The notes below the pieces were generated by a model. The model had not been told where the DNA came from. It searched no databases and saw only the letters and a program-made list of their open reading frames with translations. DNA of 64,000 bases, taken from positions 62,001 to 126,000 of the forward strand of contig NZ_JAIVLG010000007.1 in assembly GCF_020524545.1 (NCBI RefSeq), given 5' to 3'. This document shows positions 27,074 to 34,957 of the stretch, in pieces. A program made the position numbers and the translations under genes. Positions within the stretch are counted from its first letter, which is position 1; each line of letters opens with the position of its first letter. This DNA is from Microbacterium paraoxydans (GTDB lineage Bacteria > Actinomycetota > Actinomycetes > Actinomycetales > Microbacteriaceae).

Positions 27074-27358
27074 ATGAGTACTTCTGTTACGCCGCTGAAG
27101 AGCGCCCGCCTGGAATTCCGCGTCACGGCCGACCAGAAGGAGAGGATCGAAGAAGCGGCCGCAATCGAGGGCCGCACCGTCACGGATTTCTCGGCGTCGG
27201 TGCTGGTGGAGCGGGCGCAGGAGGTCATCGAACGCGAACGTCGATTGCGCGTCGATGCTGTCCGATTCGACGCCTTCATCGAGGTCATGGAACGCCCGCC
27301 TCGCACTGTCGAGGGCCTGCGAGAGCTGCTCAGCCGGGAGTCCGTCTTCGTTGACTGA
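27074..27358 (+). CDS. DUF1778-type ribbon-helix-helix antitoxin (TacA-like)
   Basis: 94 aa. The first half is a ribbon-helix-helix DNA-binding domain of the DUF1778/TacA family (RLEFRVTADQKERIEEAAAI, then GRTVTDFSASVLVERAQEVI). The C-terminal tail (about 65-94) would wrap around and neutralise the toxin. It is followed without a gap by a GNAT toxin gene. The TacAT pairs act by acetylating charged aminoacyl-tRNAs, with the antitoxin binding the toxin and the promoter. Confidence 0.88.
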   Translation: MSTSVTPLKSARLEFRVTADQKERIEEAAAIEGRTVTDFSASVLVERAQEVIERERRLRVDAVRFDAFIEVMERPPRTVEGLRELLSRESVFVD

Positions 27359-27854
27359 TTTCCTCATGCCCCGGCCTCTCACGGCAGGCGACAAGCTGTC
27401 CGATTTCCGTTGCGGGGAGCAGAGTCTCGACGGCTGGTTGCGAGGACGGGCCCGCTCGAACGAGAAGAGCGGTGCTTCCCGCACGATGGTCTCGGTCACG
27501 CGAGAGGGGAGGGTCGCGGGGTACTACTGCCTCTCCTCGAGTGCGCTCGACCGCGGCGACGGACCTCCGCCCCTCGCGGTCGGTATGCCCGTCTCCGTTC
27601 CGATCGTGCTGCTCGGGCGCCTCGCCGTCGACCGCGAGTACGCAGGACGCGGCCTCGGCGTCTCCCTCCTGCGGCACGCGACCGTGCGCGCACTCGAAGC
27701 CGCAGACGCCATCGGAGTGCGTGCCATCCTGGTGCACGCGATCAACGATGAGGTCGTGCCGTTCTACGAGCGCTTCGGTTTCGAACGGTTCCCCGGAGCG
27801 CAGCGCACGCTGTACCTCCTCGCCCAGGACGCCAGGGCTACCCTGTCATCGTGA
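27351..27854 (+). CDS. GNAT toxin (TacT-like tRNA acetyltransferase)
   Basis: 167 aa. A GNAT fold typical of the DUF1778-partner toxins: LSDFRCGEQSLDGWLRGRA at the front, SGASRTMVSV, LGRLAVDREYAGRGLGVSLL as acetyl-CoA motif A, and the FYERFGFERFPG end with the catalytic tyrosine region. By family it acetylates the amino group of aminoacyl-tRNA and blocks translation. The TTG at 27351 overlaps the antitoxin stop; the ATG at 27366 is an alternative, with no ribosome site for either, suggesting translational coupling. The 3' end overlaps a convergent TetR gene by 9 bp. Confidence 0.85.
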   Translation: MTDFLMPRPLTAGDKLSDFRCGEQSLDGWLRGRARSNEKSGASRTMVSVTREGRVAGYYCLSSSALDRGDGPPPLAVGMPVSVPIVLLGRLAVDREYAGRGLGVSLLRHATVRALEAADAIGVRAILVHAINDEVVPFYERFGFERFPGAQRTLYLLAQDARATLSS

Positions 27855-28502
27855 CCGGCTTCCGCTCGCCGAGGCGATCTCGGCATGCACCGCGCGGCGC
27901 AGCCACTCGGCGTAGCCGTCACTCGTCCACCCCGACTGCGTGACCAGCTGCTGGTAGCTCTCGGGGGAGAGCAGGAACGACAGGGCATCGGCGACCGCGG
28001 AGTCATCGATGTCCGGTGAGGCGAGGTCCCGGCGCCGCAGTTCCGAAACCAGCCCTCGGTAGTCCGCCCTGCGATGCTCGAGGATCCGGCAGAGCGCGTC
28101 GTCGACGACGGGATCCGACAGCGCAGCGCCCAGCAGCACCGTCCACAGGCCGTGTCCGCGCGCGTTGGCGGTCGTGATGTGCGTCAGCACCGTGTCGAGG
28201 AAGACGTCGTCCGGCAGGTCCACGAGCCCGATCGCGACTTCGGTGTCGGCGAGCGTCTCCGCTCCTTCCGAGCCGGAGAAGGTGACCTCGAAAGCGGCGA
28301 TGAGCAGCTCGGCTTTCGATGCCGTCGTCTTCACGGTCTCGGCCGAGACCCCTGCCTCGCGTGCGATCGCGGCGATCGTGGTCGCCTGGTAGCCCTGCGT
28401 GGCGAAGAGGCGGGCGGACGCGGAGACGATGCGCTCGCGGGTCTCCAACGCCTGGCGTGCGCGCAACGCGGATCGATAGGTGCGGGGAGGGGTCTCAACC
28501 AT
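27846..28502 (-). CDS. TetR family transcriptional regulator
   Basis: 218 aa. The N-terminal TetR HTH covers about residues 20-65 (RIVSASARLFATQGYQATTI, then AREAGVSAETVKTTASKAEL). The remainder is a helical ligand domain without a recognised subgroup. The ATG at 28502 has AGGAAAG upstream. It is divergent from a glycosyltransferase gene across a 64-bp gap that contains both starts, the glycosyltransferase promoter and an inverted repeat, so control of that gene is likely. Confidence 0.87.
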   Translation of the reverse strand: MVETPPRTYRSALRARQALETRERIVSASARLFATQGYQATTIAAIAREAGVSAETVKTTASKAELLIAAFEVTFSGSEGAETLADTEVAIGLVDLPDDVFLDTVLTHITTANARGHGLWTVLLGAALSDPVVDDALCRILEHRRADYRGLVSELRRRDLASPDIDDSAVADALSFLLSPESYQQLVTQSGWTSDGYAEWLRRAVHAEIASASGSRSR

Positions 28503-28530
28503 TGACTTTCCTGATGGTGTGATCAATACT
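28502..28530 (+). promoter_or_regulatory. Promoter of the UGT glycosyltransferase
   Basis: TTGACT (28502-28507), 17-bp spacer, AATACT (28525-28530). It lies completely in the divergent gap. Confidence 0.65.
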
Positions 28531-28552
28531 ACGACGGTACATTCAATCGTAG
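28529..28552. promoter_or_regulatory. Candidate TetR operator
   Basis: Inverted repeat CTACGA-N12-TCGTAG starting at the end of the -10 box and covering the expected transcription start of the glycosyltransferase gene. A site there would block transcription. Confidence 0.5.
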
Positions 28553-28566
28553 CGAAAGGGCCCGGC

Positions 28567-29892
28567 ATGTCCAGCTACCTCCTCACCTGCACGCCTGCAC
28601 ACGGCCACGTCCTGTCGCTGCTGCAGGTCGCGCGCCACCTCCTCTCCCAGGGCCACGACGTGAGCTTCCTCACGAGCAGCCGCTACTCCGATCGGGTCCA
28701 AGCGGTCGGGGCGCGCTTCGTCCCCCTCCCCGCCGAAGCGGATGTCGACCTCGACGACGCCGACGGTTCGTTCCCGGAGCGGAGAGGACTCACCGGCCCC
28801 GCCGCGCTTCGGTTCGACATGAGCACTCTCTTCGTGCGTCCGGGCGAAGCGCAGCTCGCCGCCGTCCAGGCAGAGCTCGCCGCCCACCCGGTCGATGCCG
28901 TCCTCACGGAACCGCTCTTCGTCGGGGGTGCTCTTCTGCAGCTCATGCCGGTCAACGAGCGGCCGCCCGTCGTCGTGCTCGGCATCTTCCCGCTCGGTGT
29001 GCGCAGCAGGGACACGGCGCCGTTCGGCCTGGGCGCCACGCCCGTCTCGGGGCCGATCGGCCGGCTGCGCAACGCCGCTTTGCGTGTGATCGCCGAGAGA
29101 GCGATCTTCGGCGGGGTGCAGAAGGAGGCCGACGAGATGGCCCGTCGCACGGTCGGTCGTGAGCTCGGCGGATTCGTTCTCGATTGGGCCGGTCGCTCTG
29201 ACGCCTACGTGCAGTTCACCGTGCCCGAGTTCGAGTACCCGCGCTCCGACCTGCCGGCGAGCGTGCACTTCGCGGGACCGCTGCCGTCCGCGCCGTCGAC
29301 GACCGGTGTGCCGGAGTGGTGGTCCGATCTCGACGGATCCCGTCCCGTGGTGCACGTCACTCAGGGCACGATCGCCAACTCCGACTTCGGACAGCTCGTC
29401 GTCCCGACGATCACGGCTCTCGCGGACTCCGATGTCCTCGTGGTGGTCACCACGGGCGGACGACCGCTCGACGCCCTGGGGGTCACGCTGCCGGACAACG
29501 TGCGCGTGGCGGAGTACCTGCCCTACGACTGTCTGCTCCCGCTGGTCGACGTGCTGGTCACCAACGGTGGCTACGGAGGCGTCCAGCAGGCGCTCGCCCA
29601 CGGGATCCCGCTCGTGGTCGCGGGCCAGACCGAAGACAAGGTCGAGGTGTCGGCGCGTGTCGGGTGGTCGGGCGCCGGGGTGAACCTGCGCACGACGAAC
29701 GCGACGCCGGTCCAGGTCGCCCGCGCCGTGCAGCGCGTCCTGTCGGAGCCGGCATTCCGCGCGAACGCGGAGCGCATCGGCACGGCCATGCGCGACGCCG
29801 ACGCGGAACGCGCGCTCGATCGCGTCCTGGACGGGGTCTCGGCGCAGTGGAGTCGTACGCGCCCTCGCGCCGGCCGACCGGATGGCCTGTGA
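28567..29892 (+). CDS. UGT-like (GT1, MGT-type) glycosyltransferase
   Basis: 441 aa, a GT-B fold with two Rossmann-like halves. The acceptor half begins TCTPAHGHVLSLLQVARHL; the nucleotide-sugar half carries PVVHVTQGTIAN and the family signature LLPLVDVLVTNGGYGGVQQAL (HGG-type loop with Asn in place of His) followed by GIPLVVAGQTEDK. The family moves a sugar from UDP-sugar to small aglycones and includes macrolide-inactivating enzymes. With a divergent TetR regulator, a detoxification or resistance role is plausible but unproven. The ATG at 28567 has AAAGGG upstream. Confidence 0.85.
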   Translation: MSSYLLTCTPAHGHVLSLLQVARHLLSQGHDVSFLTSSRYSDRVQAVGARFVPLPAEADVDLDDADGSFPERRGLTGPAALRFDMSTLFVRPGEAQLAAVQAELAAHPVDAVLTEPLFVGGALLQLMPVNERPPVVVLGIFPLGVRSRDTAPFGLGATPVSGPIGRLRNAALRVIAERAIFGGVQKEADEMARRTVGRELGGFVLDWAGRSDAYVQFTVPEFEYPRSDLPASVHFAGPLPSAPSTTGVPEWWSDLDGSRPVVHVTQGTIANSDFGQLVVPTITALADSDVLVVVTTGGRPLDALGVTLPDNVRVAEYLPYDCLLPLVDVLVTNGGYGGVQQALAHGIPLVVAGQTEDKVEVSARVGWSGAGVNLRTTNATPVQVARAVQRVLSEPAFRANAERIGTAMRDADAERALDRVLDGVSAQWSRTRPRAGRPDGL

Positions 29893-30102
29893 AAGCGCAT
29901 TCCGACGCATGGATGCAACGCGTTGCAACCTCGTCCGGTATACCATTCCGGTATACGCCCAGCAGCGTCAGTCCCCAGCTGACCGTGGGCGGGGCGGCAC
30001 AGCCGCCATGCGGAGGGAGAGTCGATCTTCTTTCGATCCCGAGGGGGGATGGGGTGGGAGTTCGGTCCCCAGCCGGCACCCACCCCCACACTCGGTCCTG
30101 CG
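29893..30102. other. Convergent gap with operator-like palindromes and hairpins
   Basis: No gene starts here, yet it contains a perfect 14-bp palindrome TGCAACGCGTTGCA (29914-29927), a 13-bp-spaced direct repeat of TCCGGTATAC (29934-29943 and 29947-29956), and two hairpins: GGCGGC/GCCGCC (29993-30007) and GGGGTGGG/CCCACCCC (30051-30086). The hairpins may serve as terminators for the two genes that end here. Confidence 0.55.
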
Positions 30103-31206
30103 TCACATGATCCGGCTCACGACCCAGAACGCGACGAACCCGATCACGATGATGATCGGCACCCAGGTGCCGCCGCGTTTCAGACGGCGCCCCTGCGGCG
30201 CCACGCCCGGCGGCGGTGTGAGCAGGCCCGCGGGCGGTGCGAAGGGGAGCTCCTGGTTCGGCGGAGCGACGGATGCGGCGGCTCCCGGGTGCTCCGCGAT
30301 CAGCCGGTCGTCACGCCACCGCGCCCACTGATCGAACTTGGTCAGCAGTGCGCCCACCACGCCGAACAGCCAGGCCCAGGTTGCGGGGTCGAGCGTCGAT
30401 ACCTTGCGCTGCGTGTAGAGGAAGAGCCAGTCGTCGACGATCTCGACGTCGAGCTGGGCGGCGTTGTCGATGAACCGCGCCATGATGTCGGGCGTGAACA
30501 GATAGAGCGCGTCCCGCTCGTAGCCGGAGGGGCAGTAGAGGGTGAAGTGCCGGTCGAAATCGCCTTCGAGCGAGAGGCGTTGCGCCTTCTGGAACGACGC
30601 CGGCAGGTTCGACCCGAAGCCGTTGTTCCCCTTCGCGTCGAGGACGATGTTCGGCAGCGGCACGTCGAGCTTCACCGCGACGTAGCCCCAGCGGTACGTC
30701 GTCGAGTTCTTCCCCGACCGCACCGTGTACTGGTAGTTGCCGAACTCGACGAAACGCGGCCGGGTTCCTCGGATCAGATCGGTCGCCTGGCGCGCGCGTC
30801 CGAGGCTGAAGATCATGCCGGGAAGCGGCGGGTCGATGATCTTCGGCTCGTACGACATGCCGTTGGCCCGGGCGAAGCGATCGAGCCTGTACCGCGTCGC
30901 CTGCGCGTTGCGCACGCTCAGCCAGATCATCACCCCCGCCGCCGCGATGAGGAGCAGGATGAGCACCAGCGGGATGGCGGCGGTGGCGGGAGAGCCGCCG
31001 AAGGACGCGAACGCCAGCACCACGCTCACGAAGACCGGGATCATCACGACCGCGGCGATCACCGCCACCACGATGCCGATGACGGTGGACGCCGACATGC
31101 CTGCGGTCCGGCGAGAACGGAGCTCCGCGGCGAAGGCGCGCACCGATGCCGCGTCGACCGGTTCGGTGAGCGGCCGCGGGTCGAAGGTCAGCTGCGGCGG
31201 CGTCAC
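30103..31206 (-). CDS. Membrane protein of unknown function
   Basis: 367 aa. Two N-terminal membrane helices (VIGIVVAVIAAVVMIPVFVS and the LVLILLLIAAAGVMIWLSV region, about residues 40-95), a large cytoplasmic domain, and a single helix at the extreme C-terminus (WVPIIIVIGFVAFWVVS). The central domain contains RFVEFGNYQYTVRSG and EGDFDRHFTLYCPSGYE, as in conserved actinobacterial proteins without assigned function. A GTG start at 31206 overlaps the stop of the upstream gene by 4 bp, so the two are probably translated together. Confidence 0.75.
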   Translation of the reverse strand: MTPPQLTFDPRPLTEPVDAASVRAFAAELRSRRTAGMSASTVIGIVVAVIAAVVMIPVFVSVVLAFASFGGSPATAAIPLVLILLLIAAAGVMIWLSVRNAQATRYRLDRFARANGMSYEPKIIDPPLPGMIFSLGRARQATDLIRGTRPRFVEFGNYQYTVRSGKNSTTYRWGYVAVKLDVPLPNIVLDAKGNNGFGSNLPASFQKAQRLSLEGDFDRHFTLYCPSGYERDALYLFTPDIMARFIDNAAQLDVEIVDDWLFLYTQRKVSTLDPATWAWLFGVVGALLTKFDQWARWRDDRLIAEHPGAAASVAPPNQELPFAPPAGLLTPPPGVAPQGRRLKRGGTWVPIIIVIGFVAFWVVSRIM

Positions 31207-32171
31207 CGGTTCACCGTGTCGGCATCCCACGTGAGCGCGGCACCCTCGGGAATCGGGAATGCCTCCAGGCGCTCGTCCGCGCAGAGCGCGTCGATCAGGG
31301 CGGACGAGCCGGCCACGACCGTCGAATCGAAGTCGACCTCGCTCACGAGGACCCACGAACGGTCTTCCGGCCACAGGATGCTCGGACTCTGAGCCGAGGG
31401 CGCGAACCCGTGCGCCTCGGCCACGTGATCGCGCCAGGGAACGTGCAGGATCCAGTCCGGGTCGGCGAAAACGCGCGGCGCGGCGGAGAACAGCACGTGG
31501 CCGCGGTCGGTCAGCTGAAGGCGCGGCCCCTCCGAGATCTCGCGAGACAGGATGCCCTCCTGCCAGGTGGACTTGCGGAAGACGTTGTTGAACGGATCTC
31601 TCGTGCTGCGGTCGAGCATCGCCTGGTGGTTCGGGTCGTCCGAGAAGGAGAGGAATGACCGCGAAGGCGAGATGCCGACGAAGCCGAGAAGACCGCCTCG
31701 TCCTTCCCAGAGCGCTGCGACCCCGGCATCGGGGGACTGCGTGTGGTCGGCGAGGTGTGCGGCGACGGCCGCCAGGAGATGCGGGTCGAGCTCCCCCTCG
31801 ATCGGGGCCGAGAACTCGCGGCCGTCGGGGGCGGTCCGGACGCCCCAGTCACCGTCCGCGGGTGTGCGCACGAGACGCTGCCACTGCGCGAGCGGATGCA
31901 GGACCGTGCCGAACGCCGCCGCGGTCTGCGCCCAGGTGACCGTCTCATCGACGAACCGGGCGACGAGGGCCTGGTGCTCCGCCTCCGGCATCCGGACCAT
32001 TTCCTCGGCCGTCGGCACCGCACGATCCGGGAGGGATCGGGCGACGGCCGGATGCAGCACACGGGCATAGGCCGGGAAGCCGCGGGGGACCACCCCGTGC
32101 ATCGTCTCGTGACCTGCGTCGAGCCGCTCGTGCAGCCATGCCCCCGCCGAGGGATCGGATATCCACTCCAT
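31203..32171 (-). CDS. Conserved hypothetical protein
   Basis: 322 aa, no signal or membrane segment. Not recognised. It is Trp-, His- and Asp-rich (WISDPSAGAWLHERLDAGHE; PSILWPEDRSWVLVSEVDFD), with a GLLGFVGISPSRSFLSFSDD core. A GTGA overlap couples it to the downstream membrane protein gene, suggesting a shared function. It diverges from a short gene at 32252. Confidence 0.7.
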   Translation of the reverse strand: MEWISDPSAGAWLHERLDAGHETMHGVVPRGFPAYARVLHPAVARSLPDRAVPTAEEMVRMPEAEHQALVARFVDETVTWAQTAAAFGTVLHPLAQWQRLVRTPADGDWGVRTAPDGREFSAPIEGELDPHLLAAVAAHLADHTQSPDAGVAALWEGRGGLLGFVGISPSRSFLSFSDDPNHQAMLDRSTRDPFNNVFRKSTWQEGILSREISEGPRLQLTDRGHVLFSAAPRVFADPDWILHVPWRDHVAEAHGFAPSAQSPSILWPEDRSWVLVSEVDFDSTVVAGSSALIDALCADERLEAFPIPEGAALTWDADTVNR

Positions 32172-32238
32172 GCCACCACGCTACCCGGGGCTGTGTCGCC
32201 GGAGCCGGGGCGCGCGAACGGCTCGTGACGCGATCCCC

Positions 32239-32244
32239 CATAAT
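32239..32244 (+). promoter_or_regulatory. -10 box of the gene at 32252 (leaderless)
   Basis: CATAAT followed by 7 nt and a GTG start. This spacing is the basis for choosing the start of the next gene. Confidence 0.55.
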
Positions 32245-32251
32245 CGAGGGT

Positions 32252-32608
32252 GTGACTGCGACTGCAACCCTCCCTTCTCTCGACGGCCGCCGCTTCCGGA
32301 TGATCTCGTCCACCACCTCGGCGGTCGACCCGGAATCCCCGAGCATCTTCGAGTACTTCGAGCGCGACGGCGCGATCTGGGGCGGGTACGAGGGCGACAC
32401 GGTCACGTTCGGCAAGTTCGTCGGCACGCGTACCGGGGACACGATCTGGGTGTCGTTCGTGCACGTGCTCAAGGCCGACGGCACGGTCGTGACCGGAGAC
32501 GGCGAGAGCGAGCTCGAGCTCACCGACGACGGCGGCATCCGTCTGGTCGAGCACTACGAGATGCACGGACTCCCGCAGCTGAGCGTGTGCGAGGAGATCG
32601 CAGCCTGA
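32252..32608 (+). CDS. Small conserved protein of actinobacteria (often labelled 'N-acetylglutamate synthase')
   Basis: 118 aa. It resembles a family of about 110-residue actinobacterial proteins that begin with GRRFRMISSTTS, contain a repeated beta-strand pattern (FEYFERDGAIWGGYEG, FGKFVGTRTGD), and end LVEHYEMHG...VCEEIAA. These are frequently annotated N-acetylglutamate synthase, but no acetyltransferase motif is visible and I would not use that name as a function. The GTG at 32252, 7 nt after a CATAAT box, is taken as the start; an in-frame GTG at 32225 is possible. Confidence 0.6.
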   Translation: MTATATLPSLDGRRFRMISSTTSAVDPESPSIFEYFERDGAIWGGYEGDTVTFGKFVGTRTGDTIWVSFVHVLKADGTVVTGDGESELELTDDGGIRLVEHYEMHGLPQLSVCEEIAA

Positions 32609-32621
32609 CGTCGAGTCGGCC

Positions 32622-33209
32622 TCAGCGCGGCGGCAGAGTGTCGCGTCCGGGTGAGGCTGGTGTCCAGCGCGTCATCCCGAGCGGGATCTCTGTGTCGCGC
32701 TCCGGCAGGTCACCTGGCAGCAGATAGGAGCGGCGGATCACCTCGTCGAGCACCACGACGCTGACGACCGTGCGAACCTCGGGAAGCTGCGCGATCACCC
32801 CGGTCGAGAACTCGTGCACGCCGCTGACGTCGACCGCGCGGATGAGCAGCATCGCATCGTGTTCGCCGGTCGTGATGGCGCACCATTCGACATCGGGCAT
32901 CTCGAGCACTCGCTCGCGGAACGACGCCCACGCCTGAGGCATCACGGTGACGAACACCAGTGCTCCGATCGACAGCCCCGCCTTCGCCTGGTCGACTCGC
33001 GCGGTGAAGCCCGTGATCACACCGTCGTGCACCAGCGATTCGACCCGCGTGTAGGCGTTCGCGCGGGAGATGCCGATCTTCTCGGCGAGTGCCGCGATCG
33101 AGACGCGACCGTTATCCCGCAGGACTTCGAGGATTCTGTATGCCGTCTCGTCCAAAGGGGCAGCACTTCGTCCAGAATGCTTCGAGTGTTCCGCATCCTT
33201 GCTGGACAT
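32622..33209 (-). CDS. Lrp/AsnC family transcriptional regulator
   Basis: 195 aa. An N-terminal winged HTH (LDETAYRILEVLRDNGRVSI, then LAEKIGISRANAYTRVESLV; about residues 18-65) is followed by the Lrp-type RAM ligand domain (IGALVFVTVMP; EWCAITTGEHDAML; VRTVVSVVVLDEV). The C-terminal 25 residues are extra. The ATG at 33209 with GAGGAAC upstream is preferred over a start at 33314. It is divergent from the Dpp-like importer operon at 33360, its likely target, across a gap rich in CTGGACA repeats. Confidence 0.87.
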   Translation of the reverse strand: MSSKDAEHSKHSGRSAAPLDETAYRILEVLRDNGRVSIAALAEKIGISRANAYTRVESLVHDGVITGFTARVDQAKAGLSIGALVFVTVMPQAWASFRERVLEMPDVEWCAITTGEHDAMLLIRAVDVSGVHEFSTGVIAQLPEVRTVVSVVVLDEVIRRSYLLPGDLPERDTEIPLGMTRWTPASPGRDTLPPR

Positions 33210-33271
33210 ATTGTTCCTCACATTCGAGGTTCTGGACAGAGCGTGTCGAGGTGACCCGCTCTTGCTGGACA
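33202..33271 (+). promoter_or_regulatory. Phased CTGGACA repeats between the Lrp gene and the importer
   Basis: CTGGACA occurs at 33202-33208, 33232-33238 and 33265-33271, 30 and 33 bp apart, about three helical turns each. The first covers the start codon of the Lrp gene. Lrp proteins bind such phased arrays as octamers. Confidence 0.55.
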
Positions 33272-33276
33272 CATCG

Positions 33277-33291
33277 TCGCATATGATGCGA
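33277..33291. promoter_or_regulatory. Palindrome over the importer's -10 box
   Basis: Perfect inverted repeat TCGCATATGATGCGA (6-bp arms, 3-nt centre). It contains TATGAT (33282-33287), a near-consensus -10 box for the plus-strand operon, so a bound protein would block RNA polymerase. Confidence 0.55.
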
Positions 33292-33359
33292 ATCTGATCC
33301 ACGGTCGTCCACATCGGTGGCGACTCACCCGAATGTACTCCTCGCCTCTGGAGGCCCTC

Positions 33360-34946
33360 ATGTCGTCACGCCGTATCACGCCGGTCATCGCGTTCGGAGC
33401 GGTTGCGCTCCTCGCGCTCGCAGGATGCTCGGGAGGGAACTCCGCCAACAACGGCGACAACTCCTCCGGCTCCGACTCCCTCGTCATCGACACCGCGTTC
33501 TCGATCGAGACCACCGACCCGGGTCACACCTACGACCCGACCGGCAACATGATCGCGAAGGCGCTGTACGAGACCCTCGTCGACTTCGAGGGCTCCGACG
33601 TCTCGACCCCCGTGCCCGGGCTCGCCTCGTGGGAGCAGAACGATGAGGCCACCGAGTTCACGTTCACGCTCGAGGGCGACCGCGTCTTCTCCGACGGCTC
33701 GCCGATCGAGGCGAAGGACGTCGTCTTCTCGCTGCAGCGCATCCAGGGCATGGAAGACGCCAAGCCGAACTTCCTCCTCGGTGGTCTGACCATCACCGAG
33801 GTCGACGAGAAGACGATCCGCTTCACGTCCGAGACCCCGCTGCTGCAGCTGCCCGCGATCCTCGCGAACCCCGCACTGGGCATCGTCAACTCCGACGTCG
33901 TGCTCGAGAACGGCGGCGCGACCGACGGCACCGACTCGGCGCAGGGGTTCCTGGACGGCGCTTCCGCAGGCTCCGGCCCGTTCGTGCTCGACACCCTCGA
34001 CCTCAGCTCGCAGGTCGTGCTGACCAAGAACGACGAGTACAACGGCGACGAGGCATCGGACTTCGCCCGCGTGGTCGTGCGCAACGTGTCGGAGAGCGCC
34101 ACGCAGCTCGCCAACCTCAAGGGCGGCGACTCGATGGTCGCGATGGACCTGAACGGCGACCAGGTCGCCGGTCTCGGCGACGGCATCACGGTCGACTCCG
34201 TTCCCTCCGGTCAGACGATCTTCCTTCTTCTGAACCAGTCCGAAGCGGTCGCCGGTGAGCTGGCGAACGTCAAGATCGCCGAGGCGATCCGCTACGCACT
34301 CGACTACGACTCACTCCTGGAGCTGGCCGGTGCCGGATCCGTGCAGGCGACCGGAGTCATCCCGCCCGGATTCGAGGGGGCGCTCGACGAGGGCGTGACG
34401 CAGGACCTCGCCAAGTCGAAGGCCGCGCTCGACGAAGCCGGCTACACGGGGCAGACCCTGACCCTGCAGTTCCCGAACGACTACCCGGTCGGCGGCGTGG
34501 AGTTCACCCCGCTCGCCGAGCGCGTCCAGGCACAGCTCAAGGACGCCGGCATCACGGTCGACCTGGCACCCGCGCCGTTCGCGACCGAGCTCGACGCCTA
34601 CGTCAACGGCACGGAGGGCTTCGGCCTCTGGTTCTGGGGCCCGGACTACGCGGACTCCGCGAACTTCCTGCCCTTCGGTCCCGGGCTGAAGGTCGGCCTG
34701 CGCGCCGGCTGGGAGGCAGACGCGAACCCGGAGATCGCCGGGATCGCGGCCGGTGCCGCCGCCGCGACCGACGCCGACCAGCGCACCGCCGCCTTCACGG
34801 AGTTCGCCGAGGCCATGCAGGCCGAGGGCCCGTTCGTTCCGATGATCGTCCCCGGTCGCAACATCTCCTCCGCTGACAGCGTGAAGGGCGCCGTGTACAA
34901 CTCCGTGTGGGAGATGGACATCGCCGAGATCACGCCGGCCGGCTGA
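33360..34946 (+). CDS. Peptide-type ABC transporter substrate-binding lipoprotein
   Basis: 528 aa. Lipobox LALAGC (Cys23), Asn/Ser-rich spacer, then a type-5 solute-binding fold (IAKALYETLVDFEG; FTFTLEGDRVFSDGSPIEAKDV; SGPFVLDTLDLSSQVVL). The ATG at 33360 has GGAGGC upstream; the frame begins at 33333 but that start lacks a ribosome site. First gene of the second Dpp-like importer; the permeases and two ATPases follow. The divergent Lrp gene suggests an amino acid or peptide ligand. Confidence 0.9.
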   Translation: MSSRRITPVIAFGAVALLALAGCSGGNSANNGDNSSGSDSLVIDTAFSIETTDPGHTYDPTGNMIAKALYETLVDFEGSDVSTPVPGLASWEQNDEATEFTFTLEGDRVFSDGSPIEAKDVVFSLQRIQGMEDAKPNFLLGGLTITEVDEKTIRFTSETPLLQLPAILANPALGIVNSDVVLENGGATDGTDSAQGFLDGASAGSGPFVLDTLDLSSQVVLTKNDEYNGDEASDFARVVVRNVSESATQLANLKGGDSMVAMDLNGDQVAGLGDGITVDSVPSGQTIFLLLNQSEAVAGELANVKIAEAIRYALDYDSLLELAGAGSVQATGVIPPGFEGALDEGVTQDLAKSKAALDEAGYTGQTLTLQFPNDYPVGGVEFTPLAERVQAQLKDAGITVDLAPAPFATELDAYVNGTEGFGLWFWGPDYADSANFLPFGPGLKVGLRAGWEADANPEIAGIAAGAAAATDADQRTAAFTEFAEAMQAEGPFVPMIVPGRNISSADSVKGAVYNSVWEMDIAEITPAG

Positions 34947-34957
34947 GCGGACATCTC

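Noticed and set aside
29882..30331. Short frames across the convergent gap on both strands
   Set aside because: They overlap the ends of real genes and show no domain or plausible start signal; the gap is better explained as regulatory or terminator DNA.
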